This document shows positions 43,301-52,400 of a DNA stretch of 64,000 nucleotides, in pieces. The translations under genes and the position numbers were made by a program. The notes under the pieces are model-generated. The model ran no database searches. It saw only the letters and a program-made list of their open reading frames with translations, and was not told the DNA's origin. Numbering within the stretch: position 1 is the first letter of the stretch; each line of letters opens with the position of its first letter. Where the stretch lies: NCBI GenBank assembly GCA_036322835.1, contig AP027304.1:868001-932000 (forward strand), in the 5' to 3' direction. This DNA comes from Tenuifilaceae bacterium CYCD. Its GTDB lineage: Bacteria > Bacteroidota > Bacteroidia > Bacteroidales > Tenuifilaceae.

Positions 43301-45155
43301 TGGTTTTAGCAATACAAGTGGTTCGAATAATGTTTTTTTGGGAACAAGTAGCGGTTTATCCAACACTACCGGAGATTATAATACATTTCTTGGGTATCAA
43401 GCTGGTTATGCAAGTAATGCTAGTTACAACTGTTTAGTGGGATACCAATCGGGTAGATATAATACAACCGGTCAACACAATACATTTTTGGGTTATCGAA
43501 CAGGATATACCAATACTACCGGATCTGAAAATATATTTATTGGATATTTAGCAGGATATACTAATTCAACAGCTAACAACAACATTTTCGTTGGTAATGA
43601 AACTGGTCGGTACAACTCTACTGGCACAAACAATGTCTTAATTGGATACTATGCTGGTCGTGCAAATACGACAGGATCAAACAACATATTTCTTGGAAAT
43701 TCTGCAGGTGTTGCCAATACTATAGGCTATAGCAATATTTTTATAGGAGGTAATTCGGGAAAAGCAAATATAGATGGTAAGAGTAACGTATTTATTGGTG
43801 ACTCAACAGGATTTGCAAACACTACAGGAGATTATAATGCATTTGTGGGTTATCAGGCTGGATATGGAAATACGTCGGGAAATTACAATACTCTTTACGG
43901 ATATCAAGCAGGATATAGCATTGGAGGCTCGAGCTATACAACCGCAATTGGCTACCAGGCAGGGTATTCACTTACAGATTGGCAGGCTGGAACATATGTG
44001 GGTTACGAAGCCGGAAAGTTTAATACAGGGAGAACGAATGTTTTCATTGGTAGCAACGCAGGGAGAGGATTTACAACAGGACAGGATAATGTTGCCATTG
44101 GTGCAGGAGCTGCAGGATCAAACGATTCTCCTTTTGTTGCATTAACTGGCGCTCGAAACACTTTTATTGGTTGGTATTCCGGTTATAAAGCGTCTGGAGC
44201 AACTGATAATGTTATTATTGGAGCACAATCACCATTTGGCGGAACAGTTATTACTGGTTCTTACAATGTATACTTAGGAGTTGATGCTGGTAATCAAAGT
44301 CAAACGGGAAACCGTAACGTTTTTATAGGATACAATGCGGGAAAGAATGAAAGTGGAAGCGATAAACTTTACATCGCTAACAATGCAACAACATCATTGA
44401 TTTATGGAGAATTTGATAATAAAAAGTTAAAATTTAATGCCAATGTTGGCATAAATGCTGAACCAAATACATCTAAACTTTATTCATATGATGCAACAAC
44501 TTCAAGTGATTACCCCGCAGTTCTTGGAGAACATAGCATAACAGCCAACTATGGAATTGGAGTAAAGGGAATTGGAGCTTGGAAAGGTGTTGAGGGATAC
44601 TCAACTCTTTCAGGAGCAGGAACTCGTTATGGAGTATATGGGTATGCCTCGGGAGGTGCAACAAACTATGGTATTTATGGATATGGAACAACTTATGCAG
44701 GGTATTTTAATGGAAACGTTTACGTAAATGGAACTGTGACTCAAACCTCTGACAAGAAATTGAAGAAAAATATCACTCCTCTAGAAGGTTCTCTAAAAAA
44801 AGTATTGCAATTAAACGGAGTAAATTATGATTGGAAATCGGAAAATGAGATAAGCGAGGTAATTACAAAACTTAATACAGATGAAAGGGAAACGGCTATT
44901 AAATTTAATTTTCCTCAAGGTCGGCAAATCGGTGTTATAGCTCAAGAAGTAGAAGAAGTCCTACCTGAATTAGTAGTAACAGATGAGGATGGACTAAAAT
45001 CAGTGGATTACACCAAATTAGTTCCGGTCCTTATTGAGGCTATTAAGGAACAGCAGCAAATAATCTCAACTCAAGATGCAAGGTTAAACGAAATGCAAAA
45101 GCAAATCGATGCTCTAAGCGCGCTGCTTAAGAAGATCTCAAATGTTGCTGAATAG
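40392..45155 (+). CDS. Giant fibre-like protein A: collagen-like, head-repeat and S74 chaperone domains
   Basis: A 1587-residue exported protein. Parts in order: signal peptide (about 1-20, SCLAVLLSLFYAMA); N-terminal beta domain with PQGFNYQAVLRNAEGQ ... LQSVPYALYAADG (22-135); five WLG...YYNSTDK...WDGDSWE modules alternating with collagen-like Gly-x-y runs (about 135-560); one NSMWIC module in that region; three [13 protein letters not shown] repeats (about 720-820); 28 NVFIGYQAGxxNTTGxx repeats (about 845-1320); a S74-type chaperone starting SDKKLKKNITPLEG (Ser1453) with IGVIAQEVEEVLPELV and a final coiled coil. Endosialidase-type chaperones fold trimers and cut themselves off before that Ser. 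A trimeric surface fibre is inferred. A strong terminator follows. Confidence 0.85.
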   Translation: MKKIIFSCLAVLLSLFYAMAQAPQGFNYQAVLRNAEGQVLTNQAATIKISLTNSDASTIHYSEIHPITTNSFGLFTIVIGNGNDASTSFSGIPWNSGDIYLKVEALISGASTYTDLGLQKLQSVPYALYAADGLTLEWLGALPNPPSSPVKNQAYYNTFDKTSYIWDGDSWEIIAIDGAQGIQGVQGEQGVQGEQGIQGEPGINGISIQWLGTFTAEPVSPTTNDAYYNSTDKTSYLWNGTSWSVIAKDGEQGAQGIQGDVGPQGATGVTGAPGLSLIWLGTFDTAPISPSTNQAYYNSTDKMSYVYTGVSWEIISKDGSIGPQGIQGEQGIQGVTGENGVSLQWLGTLDAEPASPSINQAYYNSINKISYVWDGDSWEIIAQDGIQGPQGTQGEVGPQGSQGNQGPQGIQGPEGPQGPAGVGLNLMGNWSSATTYAEGDYVFDASSSDPLVNSMWICQAAVGPTATQPKDDPTYWVEFEAPAGPQGLQGPTGAQGETGTQGPAGTNGVSIQWLGTLPSAPSSPALNQAYYNSTDKISYVWDGDSWEILSKDGVQGPEGPVVSGTIGQTLRHNGTSWIANSLLYNSGTYIGINNAAPTQRLDINGNIRLRNYLYDYNNSAGSSGQYLSRGTAGVIWQTPSWLTGSGTSGNLALWNGTSSLTTLPNLSFSNSLVVVGNPTANPDDPIFEVKNSAGEVIFGVYQEGVRINIKDAVISKGSKGGFAVGGLSTQTKAGPAEYFRITPDSARIYVKEDALAKGAKGGFAVGGLSTQTKALVTRDLLFIAPDSARIYVDTASVTKGAKGGFAVGGLSTQTKGTSTSFIQLTPKNYFIGFESGMNTSTGVYNSFLGYQAGKTNSTGSWNTFLGYQAGMNNTGSDNTFIGYQAGMVHQSKGGNVYIGSKAGGNAQNGERNVLIGESAGYNVTSGLKNVFIGFESGYNTSYGNYNVFLGTTSGRANISGSQNVFIGIGSGFSNTSGSNNVFLGTSSGLSNTTGDYNTFLGYQAGYASNASYNCLVGYQSGRYNTTGQHNTFLGYRTGYTNTTGSENIFIGYLAGYTNSTANNNIFVGNETGRYNSTGTNNVLIGYYAGRANTTGSNNIFLGNSAGVANTIGYSNIFIGGNSGKANIDGKSNVFIGDSTGFANTTGDYNAFVGYQAGYGNTSGNYNTLYGYQAGYSIGGSSYTTAIGYQAGYSLTDWQAGTYVGYEAGKFNTGRTNVFIGSNAGRGFTTGQDNVAIGAGAAGSNDSPFVALTGARNTFIGWYSGYKASGATDNVIIGAQSPFGGTVITGSYNVYLGVDAGNQSQTGNRNVFIGYNAGKNESGSDKLYIANNATTSLIYGEFDNKKLKFNANVGINAEPNTSKLYSYDATTSSDYPAVLGEHSITANYGIGVKGIGAWKGVEGYSTLSGAGTRYGVYGYASGGATNYGIYGYGTTYAGYFNGNVYVNGTVTQTSDKKLKKNITPLEGSLKKVLQLNGVNYDWKSENEISEVITKLNTDERETAIKFNFPQGRQIGVIAQEVEEVLPELVVTDEDGLKSVDYTKLVPVLIEAIKEQQQIISTQDARLNEMQKQIDALSALLKKISNVAE
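42924..44365 (+). repeat. Head-repeat array of giant protein A
   Basis: About 28 tandem units of 16-17 codons, consensus N-V/T-F-I/L-G-x-x-A/S-G-x-x-N-x-x-G-x-x. One unit near the end (NVAIGAGAAG) has the canonical YadA-head wording. Protein sequence is conserved but codons vary widely between units. Confidence 0.88.
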
Positions 45156-45177
45156 CAATAGATTTCTGTGATATATC

Positions 45178-45211
45178 AAGGGAGGAATTTTTCCTCCTTT
45201 TTTATTTTTGC
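45178..45211 (+). terminator. Terminator after giant gene A
   Basis: AAGGGAGGAA / TTCCTCCTTT with a short loop and a T-run about 20 bases after the stop. Confidence 0.85.
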
Positions 45212-45302
45212 TTCGTCAAAAATACGGCACAATCAATTGACAATCAGCCTTGCTTTTGGTATATTGTTAGTATCCAAAATACACACTAACATAAGTAATC
45301 CT

Positions 45303-48300
45303 ATGAAAAAGATTATTGCTCTACTGATTGTAACGGTAATGAACTGTGTATCGTTAGCTCAAACTCCCGAAGGATTCTCATATCAAGCAGTACTAAGAGA
45401 TAATCAGGGAAATGCGCTAGCAAATCAAAGTTTAGCACTCAGGCTAAGTCTAATAAATAGCAACGAAACCTCCACTTACTATAGCGAAGAGCATAATTTA
45501 ACCACCACAGAGTTAGGTCTAATAAACATAATCATTGGAAATGGAAATAATCCTTCGGGAACTATTTCGACAATACCCTGGGGTAGCAATCAAATCAACC
45601 TTAAAATTGAAGTCAAAATTGCAGGTGCAACTAATTTCACCACAATAGGAATTCAACCATTGCAAGCTGTTCCGTATGCACTCTACGCTTCCGAAGGACT
45701 AAATATCCAATGGCTAGGAGAACTCGCCACTGCCCCGCTTTCTCCAACAAAAAACCAAGCATTTTACAGTACTAGCGACAAAAAATCCTACATATGGGAT
45801 GGCGATTCCTGGGAAGTTATAGCCATGGATGGCCTTCAAGGTCCTGCGGGTGTTGGATTAACTCTTAAGGGTAGTTGGAACTCTGTTGAAGCCTATGTTG
45901 AAGGAGATTACGTTTTCGATGAATCTTCGTCCACTGCAGGAGTAAACTCCATGTGGATTTGTCAGGTTGGGGTTGGCCCAACGGCTTCTCACCCAAAGGA
46001 CGATTTGGAACATTGGGTTGAATTTGAAGCACCGGCAGGGCCTCAAGGACCATCGGGGTTGAATGGAATTTCGTTACAATGGATTGGAACCTTAGCAACA
46101 GCACCAGATGCTCCTTCTGCAAATCAAGCGTACTACAACTCAACCGACAAAATCTCATATGTGTGGGATGGGGATTCTTGGGAAATTCTGGCCAAAGATG
46201 GCATTTCTGGTTCAAGTGAATTAAGTATTCCTGGAGCAGATGGACAATTCCTAACCCACAATGGCACAGACTGGGTTGCCAACGATAAAATTAATATTAA
46301 CGCAGACACTGTAGGCATTGGAACTCGCACCCCAATTTCAAAGTTGGTTGTGCAAAGCGATACCAACGCACTACCCGAAGATCCAATTTTTGAAGTTAGA
46401 AATAAAGATGGCAAGGTGGTTTTAGGTGTATACAATGAGGGTGTTAGGATTTACATTGCCGATGGAATCACAAAAGGCGACAGAGGCGGATTTGCCATAG
46501 GTGGGCTAAGCACACAAACCAAAGAAGAGATAGAATATTTCCGAATTACACCCGACAGCGCAAGAATATACATTGACACTAGCTCTGCTAAAAGGGCAAA
46601 GGGTGGATTTGCCATTGGGGGATTAAGTACTCAAACGAAAGGAAATCCATACGAACTATTCAGGGTAACCAAGGATAGCACAAGAATTTATGTTAGCGAT
46701 TCTCCTGCAAAAGGAGCAAGAGGAGGTTTTGCCATTGGCGGGCTTAGTACACAAACCAAACTAACCTCATACGATTTGCTTAGAGTAACTAAAGATAGTA
46801 CAAGAATATACGTAAATGATGTCGCAAAAAGGGCTAAGGGTGGTTTTGCAGTTGGTGGACTTAGTACTCAAACAAAAGCAACATCTCAGTTTCTGAATTT
46901 AACGCCGGGCAACTATTTTATTGGCCATGAGTCTGGCAAATCTGTCACTACGGGGCTTTATAATTCTTTTCTAGGCTATCAAACCGGGATGCTTAACACA
47001 ACGGGTTCGAGCAATTCGCTAATGGGATATCAAACAGGGTACAACAATACCGAGGGATCCAACAACCTATTCATGGGATATCAAAGCGGATATAGCAATA
47101 CTGTTGGAAATTATAACTCTTTTTTGGGATACCAATCGGGATACTCCAACACAACGGGTAAAGCAAATACTTTTTTAGGCAGCTATGCTGGAAAACTGAA
47201 TGATAGTGGTAGCAGCAACACTTTTATTGGATACAGTCCGGGCTCTTCGAATATCACAGGAATAGGTAACGTATTTATTGGTGATTCCTCTGGATTCTCA
47301 AACTATTCTGGAAGTAACAATGTTTTTATTGGTTCCAAGACAGGATTTACCAACTATCTAGGAAATTACAATATCTTCATTGGGCATAATAGCGGATTGA
47401 ACAACTATAATGGAGGGATGAATACATTTCTAGGATATCTATCAGGATATCATAATAACGGTTCATGGAATGTTTTTATAGGAAACGAAGCTGGCTACGA
47501 AAATCTTACCGGTCAATTCAACTGCTTTATTGGATATCAGGCTGGCTATAGCAATTCCGATGCTTTTTTTAACACGTTTATGGGATTTATGAGTGGGAAA
47601 TACAATACTAGCGGGGCTTCTAACGTATTTATGGGATACTATAGCGGGTATAATAACACAACCGGGAATAACAATATCTACATTGGCAACGAAAGTGGAT
47701 ACAATAACAATATTGGAGAGAACAATGTGTTTATTGGCAATTACAGCGGTAGACAAAATATGACTGGAAATAAAAATACTATCCTGGGGTATAAAGCAGG
47801 CTATAGCAGCACCAATTTCTCCCAAAATGTTCTTATAGGTGACAGTACGGGATATGCAAGTTTCTCAGGGAATCAGAATGTTTTTATTGGATCGTCCACG
47901 GGCGTATCGAACAACGCAAACTACAACGTATTCATTGGCGCATCAACGGGATTAAAAAACTACAATGGTACCTCGAATGTATTTATGGGTCAAGCCGCTG
48001 GGATGAAAAATACCGATGGCTCTTACTCTAACTATATTGGCTACAAGGCTGGTTATGAAAATACCACTGGAAATTACAATATTTTTATCGGTTCCGAAGC
48101 TGGATTGGGAAACACAACCGGATCCTATAATCTATTCATTGGTAATAAAACTGGGTACCAAAACACAGCAGATTATAATCTATTCCTAGGATACGAAAGC
48201 GGCTATAGTAACTCAACCGGAGCAACCAATGTATTTATGGGCTACAAAACCGGCAGAACCAATTCTTCGGGATATAGCAACGTATTCATTGGTAATTCTT

Positions 48301-49172
48301 CGGGATACAACAACACAACGGGCCATCAAAATAACTTTATTGGTACTGAAGCAGGCTATTCCAACCAGACAGGGATAGGAAATCTCTTTATTGGGAATCA
48401 GGCTGGCTATAATAATATCGATGGTCATCAGAATATTTTTCTAGGAAACTCTTCAGGGCTTAGCAATATCAATGGGCATTCCAACATTTTTTTAGGAACA
48501 GAATCGGGTCAAACAAACTCTACTGGATATGGAAATGTATTTGTTGGACGAGCCTCGGGATGGAAGAACACCGAAGGAAATAATAATATTTTTATTGGCT
48601 GGGCCACTGCCGCAGATAACCAAACAGGAAATAACAACACATTCCTAGGAACCCGATGCGGCGAATTCAATACAACTGGAAGTGGTAACGTTTTTATTGG
48701 TTACGAGGCTGGACGTTCATTAAATATCGATAGTACGCTAGTTATTGCTTGTTCAGAATCTAAAAATCTAATATATGGTGATTTTGCCAATGAATATGTT
48801 TTAATAAATAAACAACTTGGAATAAATGTAACCAAATACCTATTGGGCAGCTATGCCCTTAACGTAAACGGGACAATGAAACTTGGAGAGAATGGTACCG
48901 CTATAAACAATATTATTCGAGGTGTTTTTACCACCGTACCAAACGATTTGGTTTCAGCCAACAGTTCTAATAAATATACATTTTCCATAGGCGGCGCGCT
49001 GCCCGGTGCCAATGTTATAATTTCACCTGAAGAAGAGCTGGAAGACGGTTTGATAATCAGCTATGCAAGGATTTCTGGAACGAATACCGTGGAATTTAAA
49101 ATTCTAAACACTACGGGTTCCGACATTTCTTTAACAAACTCAAGGAATTGGTACGTAACTATAATCCAATAA
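45303..49172 (+). CDS. Giant fibre-like protein B: head repeats with a different C-terminus
   Basis: A 1289-residue exported protein when started at the ATG at 45303, where MKKIIALLIVTVMNCVSLAQ is a clear signal peptide; the frame is open 45 codons earlier but those residues overlap the preceding terminator. Layout follows protein A: N-terminal beta domain, one WLG/YYNSTDK module, very short collagen-like runs, the NSMWIC module (about 200-245), a second WLG/YYNSTDK module (about 258-300), four [13 protein letters not shown] repeats, then about 35 head repeats of 16-17 residues. The end differs: no S74 chaperone and no coiled coil, but about 80 residues of beta character (FTTVPNDLVSANSSNKYTFS ... 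SYARISGTNTVEFKILNTTG). How it is folded without the chaperone is open. Confidence 0.82.
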   Translation: MKKIIALLIVTVMNCVSLAQTPEGFSYQAVLRDNQGNALANQSLALRLSLINSNETSTYYSEEHNLTTTELGLINIIIGNGNNPSGTISTIPWGSNQINLKIEVKIAGATNFTTIGIQPLQAVPYALYASEGLNIQWLGELATAPLSPTKNQAFYSTSDKKSYIWDGDSWEVIAMDGLQGPAGVGLTLKGSWNSVEAYVEGDYVFDESSSTAGVNSMWICQVGVGPTASHPKDDLEHWVEFEAPAGPQGPSGLNGISLQWIGTLATAPDAPSANQAYYNSTDKISYVWDGDSWEILAKDGISGSSELSIPGADGQFLTHNGTDWVANDKININADTVGIGTRTPISKLVVQSDTNALPEDPIFEVRNKDGKVVLGVYNEGVRIYIADGITKGDRGGFAIGGLSTQTKEEIEYFRITPDSARIYIDTSSAKRAKGGFAIGGLSTQTKGNPYELFRVTKDSTRIYVSDSPAKGARGGFAIGGLSTQTKLTSYDLLRVTKDSTRIYVNDVAKRAKGGFAVGGLSTQTKATSQFLNLTPGNYFIGHESGKSVTTGLYNSFLGYQTGMLNTTGSSNSLMGYQTGYNNTEGSNNLFMGYQSGYSNTVGNYNSFLGYQSGYSNTTGKANTFLGSYAGKLNDSGSSNTFIGYSPGSSNITGIGNVFIGDSSGFSNYSGSNNVFIGSKTGFTNYLGNYNIFIGHNSGLNNYNGGMNTFLGYLSGYHNNGSWNVFIGNEAGYENLTGQFNCFIGYQAGYSNSDAFFNTFMGFMSGKYNTSGASNVFMGYYSGYNNTTGNNNIYIGNESGYNNNIGENNVFIGNYSGRQNMTGNKNTILGYKAGYSSTNFSQNVLIGDSTGYASFSGNQNVFIGSSTGVSNNANYNVFIGASTGLKNYNGTSNVFMGQAAGMKNTDGSYSNYIGYKAGYENTTGNYNIFIGSEAGLGNTTGSYNLFIGNKTGYQNTADYNLFLGYESGYSNSTGATNVFMGYKTGRTNSSGYSNVFIGNSSGYNNTTGHQNNFIGTEAGYSNQTGIGNLFIGNQAGYNNIDGHQNIFLGNSSGLSNINGHSNIFLGTESGQTNSTGYGNVFVGRASGWKNTEGNNNIFIGWATAADNQTGNNNTFLGTRCGEFNTTGSGNVFIGYEAGRSLNIDSTLVIACSESKNLIYGDFANEYVLINKQLGINVTKYLLGSYALNVNGTMKLGENGTAINNIIRGVFTTVPNDLVSANSSNKYTFSIGGALPGANVIISPEEELEDGLIISYARISGTNTVEFKILNTTGSDISLTNSRNWYVTIIQ
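46962..48731 (+). repeat. Head-repeat array of giant protein B
   Basis: About 35 tandem units, mostly 17 codons, with the same NVFIG...G...N..G consensus as in proteins A, C and D but its own set of variants. No long DNA-level duplication was seen inside it. Confidence 0.88.
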
Positions 49173-49456
49173 AAAATATTCATTATAAAAAGGAAGGTTT
49201 CCCAAAAGTCGAGGTTACGTGTTCTTAGAAGAAAATTCAATCATTCTGATTATAGTGTTAAATGAAGGTAAAGATGGTAAGTCCGAGGAAGCAAAACTCG
49301 TTCTGGATGATCCTAATGCACTTTCTGGAAAGCCCCTGTATTTATACACATGTTTAAAATCTGGTCAAATTATACCAGAATAAATTGTAAAACAGTTCAA
49401 TATCTAGTAACTTGTAAAAATGACTTGCACTTTCGCGAACTATTAAAACTACTGCT
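49173..49456 (+). other. Intergenic gap between giant genes B and C with a short orphan open frame
   Basis: An open frame of 54 codons starts at a GTG (49219) and ends at 49383. Its product contains LIIVLNEGKDGKSEEAKLVL and LYTCLKSGQIIPE, which read like real protein, but there is no ATG, no promoter box and no recognised family. It may be the tail of a lost or displaced gene. No terminator hairpin is obvious after gene B. Confidence 0.3.
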
Positions 49457-52400
49457 ATGAAAAATTTGTTATCACTAAGTTTGGGCCTAATTATATGTTC
49501 ATTTGTAATAGCCCAAACGCCTCATGGGTTCAACTATCAGGGAGTGCTTCGTAATACCGAAGGACAAGTTGCTGCAAATCAGAATGCAACCCTGAGGATT
49601 AGTTTATTAAACAACGATGGCACCATTACTCACTACTCCGAGTTACATTCCATTACCACCAATTCATTCGGACTGTTCAATCTCGTTATTGGAAATGGAA
49701 CAGAAGCAAGCTCTCTTTTTAGCAGCATACCTTGGAGCAATGGAGAAATCTATCTTAAAATTGAAGTGAAACTTGACGGTGCTTCAACATACTCCAACAT
49801 GGGTAGTCAACTTTTGCAGTTCGTTCCCTATGCGCTATTTGCGGCTGATGGTATAACAATTCAATGGATGGGAGCCTTAACAAGCGCACCATCATCTCCC
49901 ACAAAAAATCAAGCTTACTACAACTCCACTGATAAAAAATCATACATCTGGGACGGTGATTCGTGGGAAGCACTTTGTGTAGACGGAGCAACTGGGCCTC
50001 AAGGAGAAGTTGGGCCTGTTGGTCCACAAGGCGAAACGGGACTTCAAGGAGTACAAGGGATTCAAGGAGCAACGGGTTCTCAAGGAGCACAAGGAGCACA
50101 AGGAGCAACGGGACCACAAGGTCCTCAGGGATTACAGGGGGCAACAGGACCGCAGGGACCTCAAGGCCCTGCAGGTATTGGTTTAAATCTTAGAGGGAGT
50201 TGGAGTGCCGACTCAACTTACATCGAAGGAGACTACGTTTTTAATGCCTCCTCAACGAATGTTCTGGTTAATTCTATGTGGATATGCCAAGCACCAGTTG
50301 GCCCATCAAGCACCCAACCTAAAGATGATCTTACCAGCTGGGTTGAATTTGAAGCACCACAAGGGCCCGAAGGTCCTCAAGGCCCTCAAGGCCCTGCTGG
50401 ACCTCAAGGGCAGACAGGAGCGGAAGGTCCAATTGGACCTCAGGGAATAACCGGCGAACAAGGGCCAACTGGTCCTCAAGGTATTGTGGGGCCTCAAGGT
50501 TCAAGCGGAGAAAATGGCATATCTTTAGTATGGAAAGGAATATCTGCCACTGAAATTGACTCTCCTCAACCAAACTGGGCATACTACAACTCTTCTGACA
50601 AAAAGTCCTACGTGTGGGATGGCGATTCCTGGGAGATTATAGCAATGGATGGTGCTGAAGGGGAAACCGGCCCCATGGTTTCTGGAGCAAATGGGCAGAT
50701 GCTCGTTCATGATGGTACAACCTGGGCGGCGACCAGCGCCATTACGTTGAAGTCCGACACGCTTGGTATTGGCCTGAACGCCCCCGTATCGAGGCTAATT
50801 GTTCAGGGTGATGCATCGGCACTACCATCGGATCCCATATTTGAGGTAAAGAACAAGGACGGCAAGGTGGTTCTGGGGGTTTACAACGAAGGCGTTAGGG
50901 TGTATGTTGACGATAGCGGGGCCAAGGGCGCCAGGGGCGGATTCGCCGTAGGGGGACTCAGCACCCAGACCAAGGGCGAGGTGGAGTACTTCAGGATCAC
51001 CCCGGATAGCGCCCGGATATACATCGACACCAGCTCCGCCAAGGGCGCCAAGGGCGGATTCGCCATCGGCGGCCTCAGCACCCAGACCAAGGGCGGCGCC
51101 TACGAGCTGATGAGGGTTACCAAGGATAGCACCCGGATATACATCGGCGACAACTCCACCAAGGGCGCCCGCGGGGGGTTTGCCGTGGGCGGGCTCAGCA
51201 CCCAGACCAAGAATACCTCCTACGATTTGCTCCGCGTAACCAGGGATAGCACCCGCATATACGTCAACGAGAGCGTGACCAAGGGTGCCCGCGGGGGGTT
51301 CGCCGTGGGCGGGCTCAGCACCCAGACCAAGACCCCAGCCTCCCAGTTCATGAATATCACCCCCGACAACTACTTCATCGGCCACCAGGCCGGCGATAGC
51401 ATCAACGGGGGGCTCTACAACTCGTTCATGGGGTATCAAAGTGGGATATCAAATACCACAGGATCAAACAATGTGTTTTTGGGTTATCAATCAGGATATC
51501 TTAATAAAACTGGAAGCAACAACGTTGTTATTGGTAACGAAACAAGTAGGAATAGTACAAATGGTAGTTTTAACACATTTCTTGGATATAAATCTGGTTT
51601 TTTGAGCAACTCCAGTTATAATACATTTCTTGGATACGAAACAGGTGTCTCAACTACAGCCAATTACAACTCGTTTATTGGTTATCAAGCGGGAAATATG
51701 AATACAACTGGGGCAAACAATGTGTTCTTAGGGTATCAATCGGGATACTCAAACCAAAACGGCTCGTATAATGTAATTATTGGGAACCTCTCTGGATTTT
51801 TGGGAACCAATGGACATAGCAATGTATTCTTAGGCGACTCATCGGGTCATGGTAACACCAACAGCTATAATGTTTTCATTGGAAAAGGAAGCGGTAAAGT
51901 TAATTCAGGAGAGTATAACTCATTCATGGGATTTAGGGCTGGTTTGATGAACACAAGCGGAAGCAATAACGTATTTATTGGTAATGAAACAGGACGGAAT
52001 AGCACAACTGGTAGTTTCAATACTTATTTAGGGTATAAGGCAGGATTGTCGAGCAACTCCAGCTATAATACATTTCTTGGATACGAAACAGGTGTTTCAA
52101 CTACAGCCAATTACAACTCGTTTATTGGTTATCAAGCCGGGAACATGAATACAGTTGGGGCAAACAATGTGTTCTTAGGGTATCAATCGGGATACTCAAA
52201 CCAAAACGGCTCGTATAATGTAATTATTGGGAACCTCTCTGGATTTTTGGGAACCAATGGACATAGCAATGTTTTCATAGGCGACTCATCGGGTCATGGT
52301 AACACCAACAGCTATAATGTTTTCATTGGAAAAGGAAGCGGTAAAGTTAATTCAGGAGAGTATAACACATTCATGGGATTTAGGGCTGGTTTAATGAACA

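Noticed and set aside
42924-44365. CRISPR array
   Set aside because: Regular spacing of about 51 bp comes from tandem protein repeats in frame; there are no identical repeats with unique spacers and no cas genes.
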